Assembly: GCA_023386495.1 (NCBI GenBank)
Contig: JAEWJS010000107.1
Location: 1 to 6,458, forward strand
Origin: Bacillota bacterium
Lineage (GTDB): Bacteria > Bacillota > Bacilli > Paenibacillales > Paenibacillaceae
Length of the DNA: 6,458 nucleotides
Reading direction: 5' to 3'
Below, one piece after another: positions 5,785 through 6,458 of this stretch. Below the pieces are notes generated by a model, which was not told the origin of the DNA, made no database searches, and saw only the letters and a list, made by a program, of their open reading frames with translations. A program made the translations under genes and the position numbers. How positions within the stretch are numbered: position 1 is the stretch's first letter; every line of letters begins with the position of its first letter.

Positions 5785-6050
5785 TTCTAACGGACTACAG
5801 AGACGCTATTCCGTCGAAAACAACACTTTATAGATTCTAACGGACCACAGCGACGCTAATAGAGCTAATGATGGCGTTCTGAGGTGCTATCCTGCAATTA
5901 ACGTCGCCTGAGTCCGTTAGAATTTTCAAACGTTGTATTTTACCCAAATAAGGTATCTACAGTCCGTTTGCCGTACGCAGTTTTGTAATCTCGAGTACCC
6001 CAACCTCACTCACAGCACCACCACACGGTCGCCAACCCAGCACCCCGCCA
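5785..6050. repeat. Intergenic repeat module, copy 1
   Basis: This is a module of about 260 bp that recurs 356 bp downstream. By my count roughly 15 of 260 aligned positions differ from copy 2, with no net indel up to about 6046; 5787-5858 is identical. It holds four copies of one core: forward TTCTAACGGAC at 5785 and 5835, inverted GTCCGTTAGAA at 5912, and inverted GTCCGTTTG at 5962. The inner pair forms an imperfect hairpin with 28-nt arms (5835-5862 with 5895-5922, 22 of 28 paired) and a 32-nt loop. The module ends in a C-rich stretch containing CGCCAACCCAGCACC. No ORF is convincing. It is a non-coding interspersed-type repeat, with no transposase in the window. Confidence 0.85.
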
Positions 6051-6140
6051 CACCAGTTCACAGACAATCTGAACGGAGTCTCGACGGATCGTGAAACTTA
6101 CAGCAGCACGTTACAGGGGCTCGAATAGTAATTTCTAAAA
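6051..6140. other. Spacer between the two repeat modules
   Basis: This 90-bp unique stretch has no ORF or promoter I can support. It contains a small imperfect inverted repeat, GTTCACAGA-CAA-TCTGAAC (6056-6074), and short TTCAC/GTGAA arms around 6057 and 6091. Confidence 0.4.
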
Positions 6141-6406
6141 TCCTAACGGACTACAGAGACGCTATTCCGTCGAAAACAACACTTTATAGATTCTAACGGA
6201 CCACAGCGACGCTATTAGAGATAATGATGGCGTTCTGAGGTGCTATCTTGCAATTAACGTCGCCTGAGTCCGTAAGAATTTTCAAACGTCGCATTTTACC
6301 CAAATAGGGTATCTACAGTCCGTTAGCCGTCAGCAGCTTTGAAATCTCGAGTACCTCTACCTCACTCACAGCAACACCACACGGTCGCCAACCCAGCACC
6401 ACCGCC
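6141..6406. repeat. Intergenic repeat module, copy 2
   Basis: This is the second copy of the module at 5785-6050, offset by 356 bp and about 94% identical. The four core sites are conserved in place and orientation: forward at 6141 and 6191, inverted at 6268 (GTCCGTAAGAA) and 6318 (GTCCGTTAG). The changes at 6215 and 6274 each weaken the inner hairpin compared with copy 1, while the outer inverted site (6318) is closer to the core than in copy 1. Confidence 0.85.
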
Positions 6407-6458
6407 AACATCGCCTACCGCCAACCCAGCACCACCGCTAATACAGCCCCGCCAACAT
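6386..6458. repeat. C-rich short tandem repeat running off the right edge
   Basis: The stretch CGCCAACCCAGCACCACCGC at 6386-6405 recurs exactly at 6419-6438, 33 bp later. The GCCAACAT that follows the first copy recurs at the window end (6451-6458). A slightly changed form lies at 6029-6050 at the end of module copy 1. A proline-rich reading frame passes through it, but no start or SD supports translation. Confidence 0.65.

Noticed and set aside
5785..6406. Insertion sequence or rRNA/tRNA origin for the duplicated modules
   Set aside because: There is no transposase frame, no target-site duplication I could find, and no cloverleaf or rRNA-like sequence. They remain non-coding repeats of unknown type.

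Overview
The window looks like chromosomal DNA of an endospore-forming Firmicute, most likely Paenibacillus or a close relative. The reasons are a GerA-type spore germination receptor operon, a YheC/YheD-type ATP-grasp gene (a family tied to spore coats), strong AGGAGG-like ribosome binding sites, and fairly GC-rich coding sequence. The genus is inferred, not proven.

Positions 1-2970 (+ strand) hold a tightly packed germinant-receptor operon that enters from the left: the C-terminal end of a GerA subunit, a complete GerC lipoprotein, a small multi-pass membrane protein that fits the little-studied 'D' accessory subunits, and a complete GerB permease. The order is A-C-D-B. Two junctions are ATGA stop/start overlaps and one is a 15-base gap with a strong SD, so the genes are probably translationally coupled into one inner-spore-membrane complex. 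The operon promoter lies outside the window.

Positions 2967-3767 or 3815 (- strand) hold a short YheC/YheD-type ATP-grasp protein. It converges on gerB so closely that a single CTAG supplies both stop codons. Its start is ambiguous: an in-frame TTG at 3767 has a strong SD, while the longer ATG at 3815 has none. From 3933 to 4514 (+) runs an exported, membrane-anchored protein with a TIMP/netrin-like look, followed by a strong hairpin terminator. Facing it on the - strand is a 32-codon ORF (4585-4683) with a very good SD, encoding a small hydrophobic peptide. Divergent from that, 4827-5459 (+) encodes a class I SAM-dependent methyltransferase behind a possible promoter and a perfect 12-bp palindrome.

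The last kilobase (5460-6458) has no convincing gene and is built of repeats. It holds about 26 units of a degenerate 8-bp tandem repeat (5489-5700), then two copies, about 94% identical, of a roughly 260-bp module starting 356 bp apart (5785-6050 and 6141-6406). Each module carries four copies of a TAACGGAC core, two forward then two inverted, forming nested inverted repeats. A C-rich short repeat runs off the right edge.

The genes belong to known families. The least explained parts are the repeat block, the 32-aa ORF and the D-like germination gene.
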